Source: Acidobacterium sp. S8
GTDB taxonomy: Bacteria > Acidobacteriota > Terriglobia > Terriglobales > Acidobacteriaceae
NCBI RefSeq assembly: GCF_009765985.1
Contig: NZ_LMUM01000034.1
Span: forward strand, 159,508-223,507
DNA length: 64,000 nucleotides
Direction of reading: 5' to 3'
Part shown: positions 55,973-62,900 of the stretch, one piece after another
How positions within the stretch are numbered: the first letter of the stretch is position 1
Layout of the letters: each line of letters begins with the position of its first letter
The notes under the pieces: generated by a model
What the model was told of the DNA's origin: nothing
What the model saw: only the letters and a program-made list of their open reading frames with translations
Database searches by the model: none
Program-made: the position numbers and the translations under genes

Positions 55973-56099
55973 ATCGGGTAAGTGTAAAGAACAGAAGACG
56001 GGCCTTGATTACAGCCGTGTAAATCCCACGCGCAGGAACCGAGTTACGGCTAAGTGCCATAACGACTCTAAAGGCTTGACGATATAAAAGGAGTGAAGG

Positions 56100-56537
56100 T
56101 CACCCGTTCAGCCGCGCCTTGGCAATCGCATCCAGCACCCCATTGAGAAAATTGATCGATTCCGGAGCCGAATAGCGACGCGCAATCTCCAGCGCTTCGT
56201 TGATGACGATGGGCGCGGGTGTACCGGAGAAGCCCAGCATCTCCGCAATCGCCATCCGCAGCACATTGCGATCGACGCTCGCCATGCGATCCAGCCGCCA
56301 GTGCTTGGAGTGTTTTTCGATCAGGGTGGTAATTTCGTCTTCTCGCGTGACGGCGACACGAAAAAGATCTTCGGCGAAGCCGCGCACATCCGTATCGTCT
56401 TCGTCGCGCGCCTTCCAGAAGGTGGCCCGCACCTGGTCGGGCGTATTTTTGCCCATGTCGAGCTGAAAAAGCATCTGCATCGCGAGTTCGCGCGACTTGC
56501 GCCGCTTGCCTGAAGCAGCGGAACGGGGAGTCGTCAT
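56100..56537 (-). CDS. nusB: transcription antitermination factor NusB
   Basis: 145 residues. KRRKSRELAMQMLFQLDMG at the N-terminus, DRNVLRMAIAEMLG and VINEALEIARRYSAPESINFLNGVLDAI are the NusB pattern. It acts with NusE in antitermination of rRNA transcription. The start overlaps the stop of the lumazine synthase fusion gene by four bases, so the two are translated together; ribH-nusB is a common bacterial pair. Confidence 0.96.
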   Translation of the reverse strand: MTTPRSAASGKRRKSRELAMQMLFQLDMGKNTPDQVRATFWKARDEDDTDVRGFAEDLFRVAVTREDEITTLIEKHSKHWRLDRMASVDRNVLRMAIAEMLGFSGTPAPIVINEALEIARRYSAPESINFLNGVLDAIAKARLNG

Positions 56538-57388
56538 GCCTTAGCTCCAATCTTGCGATGCAGCGAAACCATCTCTATGGCAGCCGATGCCGCTTCAAAT
56601 CCCTTGTTTCCGGCCTTCAATCCGGCTCGATCAAGAGCCTGCTCCAGCGTCTCGCAGGTCAGCACGCCAAAAGCATGCGGAACTCCGGTCTCCTGCTGCG
56701 ACTGCCCGATACCGCGCGAAACCTCGTTATAAATGGCCTCATAATGCGCCGTTTCGCCGCGTAAAAGCACTCCAAGCGTGACAATTGCGTCGAATTTTCC
56801 GGACTCCGCCAGCTTCCGCGCCGCCGAAGGAATCTCCCACGCCCCGGGGACCCGAATAATCTCTACGTCTTCTTTCTTCGCGCCGCTGCGGTAAAAAGCA
56901 TCGAGCGAGCCCTGCAGCAGCCGATCCGTGATCACGGCATTCCATCGCGCCACCACGATGGCGAAGCGCATCCCGGTGGCGACGAGGTCACCTTCGATCG
57001 CCACAGGCTTGCCCTTGAGCGGGTCGATCCACTCCCAGAAAGAGAACGCAACACCGGGAACGGGCTCAACCGTAAACATCCGCGACTTCCAATCCGTATT
57101 GGCGGTATCGGTGATTCGCCCTTCCGCCGCGTTCTGAGCTATCCACCGGTCGGCGACTTCGCGTACCGAATCGAGGCTGGTGACCTCGATAAAGACGTCA
57201 GCGTTCGAGGGTGGTACTCCGTCAATAAACTCAAGATTGCCAAGCGGCGCGAGAAAGGCGCGGCCGCGGCTCTGTTCTTCGTTCCAGTCCTTACCTTGCT
57301 CAAAACCGAGCACCGAAAAGAAGCTCGCCAACTTGTCGAAAGCGGCTGCCGCGCCGGTCTGGCGGACTGCTGTGATGCCTTTGATCAT
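56534..57388 (-). CDS. ribH: fusion of a VOC-like domain and 6,7-dimethyl-8-ribityllumazine synthase
   Basis: 284 residues, about 130 more than a normal RibH. Residues about 131-284 are a complete lumazine synthase: RFAIVVARWN, VPGAWEIPSAARKL, TLGVLLRGETAHYEAI with the catalytic His, and GVLTCETLEQALDRAG. It condenses the ribitylamino-uracil with dihydroxybutanone phosphate in riboflavin synthesis. Residues 1-125 (KLASFFSVLGFEQGKDW; FLAPLGNLEFIDG; DVFIEVTSLDSV) look like a glyoxalase/VOC-type domain. There is no stop or start between the parts, and no other likely start precedes the RibH part. The role of the extra domain is unknown. Confidence 0.88.
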   Translation of the reverse strand: MIKGITAVRQTGAAAAFDKLASFFSVLGFEQGKDWNEEQSRGRAFLAPLGNLEFIDGVPPSNADVFIEVTSLDSVREVADRWIAQNAAEGRITDTANTDWKSRMFTVEPVPGVAFSFWEWIDPLKGKPVAIEGDLVATGMRFAIVVARWNAVITDRLLQGSLDAFYRSGAKKEDVEIIRVPGAWEIPSAARKLAESGKFDAIVTLGVLLRGETAHYEAIYNEVSRGIGQSQQETGVPHAFGVLTCETLEQALDRAGLKAGNKGFEAASAAIEMVSLHRKIGAKA

Positions 57389-57488
57389 AGTTTGACTTTA
57401 TCAGCGTGGAGGGTTGCGCGGAAATCAGCACCGGCACAGAGACTGCCGTAAGGCCGCAACTTTCGTTAGTATGGCAGATGGAGAACTG

Positions 57489-58112
57489 ATGTTGGCAATC
57501 TACCGGAATTTCCTGAAGTCTTGTTTGTTTGTTGCGGCGCTCCTTGTAGCGTCCTTTGCTCAGCCAGTAAATGCGCAGACGTATCTCAAGAACAGCGAGA
57601 TAGGGGCAAATGTCTTTGGACAGTTCACCAACTCATCGAGCGGGAATGGCATCGACGTGAAACCCGGCGACTCGGTGGGTGGGCAGGGGACATTTCGTCA
57701 TGTGTACCACCCGTGGCTGGGCTATGAAGTGGGCTACGGCTATACCCGTTTCACTGACAGGTACTCGAGCTATCCGTTCGGTGTGCAGCACAATACCCAC
57801 GAGTTTGAAGGATCGTATCTGGCAACCCTGCCCGGTGTCGTTCTCGGCGTGCGGCCCTTTGGCATGGTCGGCGCAAGCGCCTTGCTCTACTCGCCTTCGC
57901 TCAATGGAGGCCAGAATGCCAGCGCTCAGGCACGGCTGGCCATTACATTTGGTGCGGGAGCCGATTTTCCGCTGCTGACTTCTCACTTCGGCCTGCGCGT
58001 GCAGTATCGCGCGCTCTACCATCCGACGCCGGATTACGGCGATACGATCTTCAAGACGGATACCTGGCGTATTTCGAGCGAGCCTGCCGTCGGGCTTTAC
58101 CTGCACTTCTAG
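57489..58112 (+). CDS. outer-membrane beta-barrel protein (OmpA-like barrel)
   Basis: 207 residues from ATG 57489, five bases after GGAG. A signal peptide (SCLFVAALLVASFAQPVNAQ) is followed by alternating beta-strands with aromatic girdles (YEVGYGYTRFTDRY; LRVQYRALYH) and a C-terminal strand ending VGLYLHF, the sign of barrel assembly. Size fits an eight-strand barrel. Function unknown. Its stop codon shares bases with the convergent MFS stop (CTAG). Confidence 0.85.
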   Translation: MLAIYRNFLKSCLFVAALLVASFAQPVNAQTYLKNSEIGANVFGQFTNSSSGNGIDVKPGDSVGGQGTFRHVYHPWLGYEVGYGYTRFTDRYSSYPFGVQHNTHEFEGSYLATLPGVVLGVRPFGMVGASALLYSPSLNGGQNASAQARLAITFGAGADFPLLTSHFGLRVQYRALYHPTPDYGDTIFKTDTWRISSEPAVGLYLHF

Positions 58113-59323
58113 GCTGTTAGAGCTGCGGCACGCACGCCTGTCGCGTGCCGCAACGCTGCGAGTCCCAGTAGTCCCAATCCCAGCGCGCACACGCCGCCCC
58201 ATCCCCAGCGCGCCCATGCCATCGTCGAAAACAGCGATCCGAGTGACCCACCGAGAAAATAGGCGGTCATGTAGACGGTATTGATGCGGCCGCGTGCCCC
58301 AGGCTCAAGGCCGAAGATGCGTGTCTGATTGGCGATCTGATTCGCCTGTGCGCCCAGATCGAGAATGATGACGCCGAAAACCAGTCCTAACAGGTGATAG
58401 CCCAGCAGCCACAGAATGCAGAAGCCCAGCGAGAGCAGCGTCAGACCCAGCGTTACCACAGCGCGCGAGCCGCGCTTGTCGGCGACTCTTCCGGCAACTG
58501 GCGCGATCAGCGCGCCGGTGGCACCGAGAATGCCGAAGCTGCCAGCGGTGCCAGCCCCGAGATGATAGTGTTTGGAGCCAAGCAGGAAGACCAGCGTCGT
58601 CCAGAATGCGCTGAAGGCGCCAAAGACCAGCCCTCCGATGACTGCCGATTCGCGCAACACAGGGTGCGTACGGATCAGTGTCCACAGCGAACGCAACGCC
58701 TGCACGTAAGGCAGTGGCTTGTGCGGGGGCAGTTTCGGCAGCTTGCGCAACAATAACGGCACAAATGCTGCGTTGCTGACGGCAGCGAAGATGAAAACTG
58801 CACGCCAGCCGAAAAGTGTGGCGATCCAGCCGGAAACCGACCGCGCCAGCAGCACCCCAAGCAGCAAGCCAGTCATGACAGTGCCTACGGCGCGACCACG
58901 CTCCTCATCGTCCGCCAATTCCGGCGCGATAGGTACCACAACGTGTGTCACTGCTGCAGTCAGGCCAAGCGCGACGCTGGATACGAGCAACGTCCACAGA
59001 TTGGGCGCCAAAGCATTGAGCACGGCAAAGAGAGCGACTCCGGCAAAGAGCCGCACCATGAGACCCCGGCGCTCGACCACATCGCCCAGCGGCACGAAAG
59101 TGAGAATCCCGATGGAGTAGCCGACCTGGGTCGCCACCGCAACGGCTCCCATCTGGCTGTGATCGGCATGCAAACTGCGCGCCATATCCAGCAAAAGCGG
59201 CTGATTGTAGTAGATATTTGAGACGCCTACACCGCACGCCAGACCCAGGAATGGCAGCAGGCTATGGTGACGGGGATGAAGGTCAACCGGAACTTCGGGC
59301 GGAATGGTCTCGGTCTGTGCCAA
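58109..59323 (-). CDS. MFS transporter (drug-resistance-like)
   Basis: 404 residues with 12 predicted spans. GVSNIYYNQPLLLDMA near the N-terminus, VGYSIGILTFVPLGDVVERRGLM (motif A region, in two parts) and FWTTLVFLLGSKHYHLG match a group of MFS efflux proteins close to AraJ/YgaY-like carriers. It probably exports small molecules; substrate unknown. It stands alone on the minus strand. Confidence 0.88.
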   Translation of the reverse strand: MAQTETIPPEVPVDLHPRHHSLLPFLGLACGVGVSNIYYNQPLLLDMARSLHADHSQMGAVAVATQVGYSIGILTFVPLGDVVERRGLMVRLFAGVALFAVLNALAPNLWTLLVSSVALGLTAAVTHVVVPIAPELADDEERGRAVGTVMTGLLLGVLLARSVSGWIATLFGWRAVFIFAAVSNAAFVPLLLRKLPKLPPHKPLPYVQALRSLWTLIRTHPVLRESAVIGGLVFGAFSAFWTTLVFLLGSKHYHLGAGTAGSFGILGATGALIAPVAGRVADKRGSRAVVTLGLTLLSLGFCILWLLGYHLLGLVFGVIILDLGAQANQIANQTRIFGLEPGARGRINTVYMTAYFLGGSLGSLFSTMAWARWGWGGVCALGLGLLGLAALRHATGVRAAALTA

Positions 59324-59346
59324 ATTTCATTTTAGATGACCACATT

Positions 59347-59358
59347 GGGGGTACCCCC
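59347..59358. repeat. GGGGGTACCCCC palindrome
   Basis: A perfect 12-bp palindrome in the 165-bp gap before the MFS gene, followed 22 bp later by AAAATCAATGAGTTAG. The latter partly matches the reverse complement of the tail of the repeat copies near 20.8 kb (10 of 16). Possibly a distant member of that family. Confidence 0.35.
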
Positions 59359-59488
59359 GATTTTGTACGGAGATCCTTTAAAATCAATGAGTTAGCCTGT
59401 TTCACGCGGTAAGGGGCTCCTCTTTACTTCCTATATGTTCAGTTTATCGAAAAACGCCATAGGGCTTGACAGCTTTTTCGCCTCGATA

Positions 59489-60547
59489 TCATTTTGCCGC
59501 TGCGGCAAGAATTGCCTCGAGCGCGGAGGTTTGGATGGCAGCGTTGCTCGATTTGAAAGGGCCGGACCACACTTCGCCGAATTGATGATTGGGTCCTTGA
59601 GCGTTTTTGAGAATGCTGGCGGCGTTCACGGTAAAAAATTTGCGGTAGCGCGGGTCAGGGGAGATTGCTTCCAGATCCATGAGATTGCGCATGAAGATGC
59701 CCTTAAATTGTTCGCCATCGGCTCCGCAATTCGGCTCGCAGGTATCGTGCAGAACGCCGTTCGCATCGGCAAGGTGTTCGATTGCGGCTGTGGCGATGGA
59801 CTGCGCCGCTGCGGGAAGCGCCGGATCGGGCGCGACCTTGTTTAACTCAGAGAGGCCGCCGAGGATGACGCCCTGATTGTAGGTCCAGGTGGTTCTCTGG
59901 TTGTTTTTGCAAGAGTCGTCGAGACCGTCATTGATCAGGTGCTGCGCATTGATCATGCCGGAGTTTGAGAACCACGCCCATTCCTTGTGTGCCCAATCAA
60001 GATATTCTGCTCGTTGCTTGGGGTCGCTGAAGCGTGCCGCGAGATGCGCGGCTACGGAGAGAAATAGCTCATTGGCGATGGCATTTTTGTACTTGCGATC
60101 CTTACTCCACCAGATGCCGCCCCCGCACGTCCCGTCCCAACTGTGAGACATATCGGTGAAGATAGCCCGGGCCATGGTGAGGTACTGCCGCTCGTGCGTG
60201 AGGTCGTAGACGTCGATCCAAGCAAGCGCCCACCAGCCCTCGTCGTCGCAATAGTCATTCAGGAAGCCCGCCGACGTTTCCTGCGCCTGCTGGAAGGTAT
60301 TGGCGAAGACAGGTTGATATTCCTTGCTGCCGCTGAGTCGCGCGTAATTGGCGAGAACGGTGATGGAATTGGCCGCATTCCACCACCCGGTGGTTTGGTA
60401 GAGACCGGTGTCGTGTGAATACCAGGTTTGCAATGTATGGATGCCGTTAGTCGCTTGCTGGAGATAGTTGTCCTTCTGTTGCTGGCCATCGGCGGAGAAG
60501 CTGAAGAACGAGAGCAGGAATAGAGCGACGAAGAATTTTGGGAGCAT
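59489..60547 (-). CDS. secreted GH76-family alpha-1,6-mannanase-like protein
   Basis: 352 residues from ATG 60547, which starts a signal peptide (FFVALFLLSFFSFSADGQ); the frame extends to 60634. GH76 pattern: QTTGWWNAANSI, then YCDDEGWWALAWIDVYD with the catalytic Asp pair, GGGIWWSKDRKYKNAIANEL and YNQGVILGGL. Family members cut alpha-1,6-mannan backbones such as those of fungal cell walls. It stands alone, but fits with the GH38 and GH47 genes elsewhere in the window. Confidence 0.9.
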   Translation of the reverse strand: MLPKFFVALFLLSFFSFSADGQQQKDNYLQQATNGIHTLQTWYSHDTGLYQTTGWWNAANSITVLANYARLSGSKEYQPVFANTFQQAQETSAGFLNDYCDDEGWWALAWIDVYDLTHERQYLTMARAIFTDMSHSWDGTCGGGIWWSKDRKYKNAIANELFLSVAAHLAARFSDPKQRAEYLDWAHKEWAWFSNSGMINAQHLINDGLDDSCKNNQRTTWTYNQGVILGGLSELNKVAPDPALPAAAQSIATAAIEHLADANGVLHDTCEPNCGADGEQFKGIFMRNLMDLEAISPDPRYRKFFTVNAASILKNAQGPNHQFGEVWSGPFKSSNAAIQTSALEAILAAAAK

Positions 60548-60639
60548 CTGTGCCTCGAAGACGATGGTATCGTTTCCACCGGCAGGCGTACAAGGCGCTT
60601 CTCCATGCCTCTCTCGTAGCGGTATGGAGTTCAAATTCC

Positions 60640-60759
60640 GGGGCTAAAGCCCCTTTTCTGTTTCCGGCTCATTCACCGGGCTGAAGCCCGGTGCTTCTAC
60701 CCAAGCCCAGTGCTTCTACCTAAGTCGAATACTTCTATCCAAGTCCGGTGCTGCTATCT
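60640..60759. repeat. hairpins plus four 19-bp tandem repeats
   Basis: GGGGCT-AA-AGCCCC (60640-60653) and CACCGGGCT-GA-AGCCCGGTG (60674-60693) are followed by four 19-bp units starting at 60684, 60703, 60722 and 60741. The first is AAGCCCGGTGCTTCTACCC; the later ones drift. The first unit overlaps the second hairpin. It lies between the divergent GH76 and regulator genes. Confidence 0.75.
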
Positions 60760-60798
60760 TCCCATGTTTTCCTCCAATCGAAAGGCCGTATTATCATT

Positions 60799-60828
60799 GT
60801 TATCATGGTACATTTGTACCATGATAAC
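60799..60828. promoter_or_regulatory. 30-bp perfect palindrome covering the regulator's start codon
   Basis: GTTATCATGGTACA and its exact complement TGTACCATGATAAC are separated by TT. The ATG of the ribbon-helix-helix gene (60821-60823) lies inside the right arm. A likely operator for autorepression, since binding there would block both transcription and, as an RNA hairpin, initiation. Confidence 0.7.
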
Positions 60829-61090
60829 GAAAAGCGATGAGCCCGATCTGGTTGTAGAGCGAGTGCAGACGGGCGTGCGCATGGAGAAGCGGTTGTTGAA
60901 AGTTTTAAAGGCGCTCGCGGAATATCACGATATGTCGCTCGGTGACTTGCTGGAAGGCATTGTGCTGCATGCATTCGACGGCAAATGCGCCTTCGGCAAG
61001 GAGAGCCTGCAGCGCATTACGGATTTGAAGCGCATTTTTGGGCTGAATCTGGATGCGTCAGCGAGCCACAGGATGCGGGATCGAAAGTGA
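60821..61090 (+). CDS. small ribbon-helix-helix-like regulator
   Basis: 89 residues from ATG 60821; the frame extends upstream to 60710, but only this start gives a natural N-terminus. Residues about 15-45 (GVRMEKRLLKVLKALAEYHD and MSLGDLLEGIVLHAF) have the strand-helix-helix pattern of Arc/CopG-type DNA-binding proteins. The start codon lies within a perfect 30-bp palindrome, which suggests autorepression. The next gene follows after 6 bp and probably shares control. A toxin-antitoxin antitoxin is an alternative, but the partner does not look like a toxin. Confidence 0.7.
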   Translation: MITKSDEPDLVVERVQTGVRMEKRLLKVLKALAEYHDMSLGDLLEGIVLHAFDGKCAFGKESLQRITDLKRIFGLNLDASASHRMRDRK

Positions 61091-61096
61091 GGAGTC

Positions 61097-61651
61097 ATGA
61101 AAAGGCGATGGATCATAACTGCATGCATAATCGGCATCTGCATTGCGGGTATTTGGGGGCACTTGATTTGGCATCGTCAGAAAGGATCGGGAATGTCACT
61201 GCACGTTCGAAATAGCTTTGAGTTCGTGATGGATGCTCCGGTCGCGACTGTCTTTCCATTATTTGGAGCGGATCGGGAAAGAATGTGGGACTCGAGCTGG
61301 AATCCGGTGTTTATGCATCCCTCGCCTGCAGAGGATATTGCGGGAGCGGTCTTCCGGGTGAAGCATGGCCATCACGATGCCACCTGGATCAACACGGCAT
61401 TTGACGAGGAGCGCGGACACATTCAGTATGTGTATCTGCTTCCGGATGTGATGGTGACGCTGATCGATATTCAATTAACTCCACTCGGTCAGGATCGTAC
61501 GTGGGCGGAAGTTGTTTATGAGCGAACGGCTTTGAGCGTCGACGGGGATGCTGTTGTGGCGCACCGCGGGGACGCGGACGGCAAGATGGGGCCGGAGTGG
61601 GCGGCGTTGATTGATGGCTACCTGAAAAAGACAGCCGAAGTGGGGCCATAA
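61097..61651 (+). CDS. membrane-anchored SRPBCC (START-like) protein
   Basis: 184 residues; ATG 61097 is preceded by GAGGAG. One N-terminal membrane span (IITACIIGICIAGIWG) is followed by a helix-grip fold: FEFVMDAPVATVFPLFGAD, MWDSSWNPVFMHP, IQYVYLLPDVMVTLIDIQL and the long C-terminal helix ALIDGYLKK. SRPBCC proteins bind hydrophobic ligands; some are enzymes. It is the second gene of a two-gene unit with the ribbon-helix-helix regulator. Ligand unknown. Confidence 0.78.
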   Translation: MKRRWIITACIIGICIAGIWGHLIWHRQKGSGMSLHVRNSFEFVMDAPVATVFPLFGADRERMWDSSWNPVFMHPSPAEDIAGAVFRVKHGHHDATWINTAFDEERGHIQYVYLLPDVMVTLIDIQLTPLGQDRTWAEVVYERTALSVDGDAVVAHRGDADGKMGPEWAALIDGYLKKTAEVGP

Positions 61652-61664
61652 TTCTTCAGCGTTT

Positions 61665-62822
61665 TTATCTTTCACCCAACACCAGCTTGCCGATAGTAGC
61701 CAGCTGCATGTTTGAAGTGCCTTCGTAGATTTTGCCGATCTTGGCATCGCGGTAGAACTTTTCGACAGGGTAGTCTTTGACGAAACCGTACCCGCCGTAG
61801 ATTTCAACCGCGTGGCTCGCGACTCTTTCTGCGACCTGTGAAGCAAAATATTTTGCCATGGCGGCTTCCCGGATATAGCTCAATTTAGCGTCTTTCAGGC
61901 GGGCGGCGTTGTAGACGAGCAGGCGAGTGGCTTCGATTTCTGTTGCCATCTCCGCCAGCGAGAACTGCACGGCTTGAAATTCCGCGATAGCTTTGCCGAA
62001 TTGCCTGCGTTCTTTAGCGTATTTCGCGGCACAATTCCACGCGCCCTGTGCGAGGCCCAGCATCTGGGCACCGATGCCGATACGGCCTTCGTTAAGCGTT
62101 TCGATAGCGATTTTGTAGCCCTTGCCAGGCTCGCCGAGGACACTGGCGATGGGCACGCGGCAGTCTTCGAGAATCAACTCGCAGGTGGAGGAGGCACGAA
62201 TGCCGAGCTTGTCTTCCTTCTTGCCCACAGTAAAGCCCGTTGAGTCTTTCTCGACAACGAAGGCGGTGATGCCTTTGTAACTCGCTGCAGGATCGAGTGT
62301 GGCGAAGACGATGAAGATCCCGGCTTCCTTTGCGTTCGTGATCCAGAGCTTCTGGCCGTTGAGCAGGTAGTGGTCGCCGCGCAACTCAGCGCGTGTCTGC
62401 AGGGCAAAAGCGTCAGACCCGGAAGCAGCCTCAGACAAGGCGTAGGCGCCTACCGTTCCAGTTGCAAGACGCGAGAGGTAGTGCTGCTTCTGTTCAGGGG
62501 ATCCCCAGCGCAGGAATGCGTTCACGCAGAGCGTGTTCTGCACGTCGACGAGCACACCGACGGAGGCATCGATGGCGGAGATTTCTTCGACGGCGAGAAT
62601 AGCCTCGAAGAACGTGCCGCCACTGCCGCCATATTCGACGGGAATTTCAATGCCCATAAGGCCGAGATTGAAGAGCTGCGGCAGCAGTTCGGCGGCGAAG
62701 TGTTGCTCTTCATCCATCTGGCGGACAAGCGGACCGATGCTTTGCTGTGAAAATTCGCGCACGGTGGAGCGGAAGAGCAGCTCGTCTTCGTTCAATTGGG
62801 TAAGGGGTACTGCGTCAGACAT
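61665..62822 (-). CDS. acyl-CoA dehydrogenase (short/branched-chain type)
   Basis: 385 residues with all family blocks: EYGGSGGTFFEAILAVEEIS, AYALSEAASGSDAFALQT (flavin/acyl site), KLWITNAKEAGIFIVFA, RRQFGKAIAEFQAVQFSLA and KIYEGTSNMQLATIGK with the catalytic Glu. It oxidises acyl-CoA to 2,3-enoyl-CoA with FAD, passing electrons to ETF. Chain-length preference is not certain. Divergent from the symporter gene. Confidence 0.94.
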   Translation of the reverse strand: MSDAVPLTQLNEDELLFRSTVREFSQQSIGPLVRQMDEEQHFAAELLPQLFNLGLMGIEIPVEYGGSGGTFFEAILAVEEISAIDASVGVLVDVQNTLCVNAFLRWGSPEQKQHYLSRLATGTVGAYALSEAASGSDAFALQTRAELRGDHYLLNGQKLWITNAKEAGIFIVFATLDPAASYKGITAFVVEKDSTGFTVGKKEDKLGIRASSTCELILEDCRVPIASVLGEPGKGYKIAIETLNEGRIGIGAQMLGLAQGAWNCAAKYAKERRQFGKAIAEFQAVQFSLAEMATEIEATRLLVYNAARLKDAKLSYIREAAMAKYFASQVAERVASHAVEIYGGYGFVKDYPVEKFYRDAKIGKIYEGTSNMQLATIGKLVLGER

Positions 62823-62900
62823 GGAAACCTCGAGGGCGTGGAAAACATTTGAGTGTAGCAGAGCGCAACTATATCGATCGGCGGAAATCGAATAAGATCA

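Noticed and set aside
60684-60759. Possible CRISPR array
   Set aside because: The units abut directly with no spacers and diverge in sequence, so this is a decayed tandem repeat.
60821-61651. Toxin-antitoxin pair
   Set aside because: The first gene looks like an antitoxin-type ribbon-helix-helix protein, but the second is a membrane-anchored SRPBCC protein with no toxin motif.
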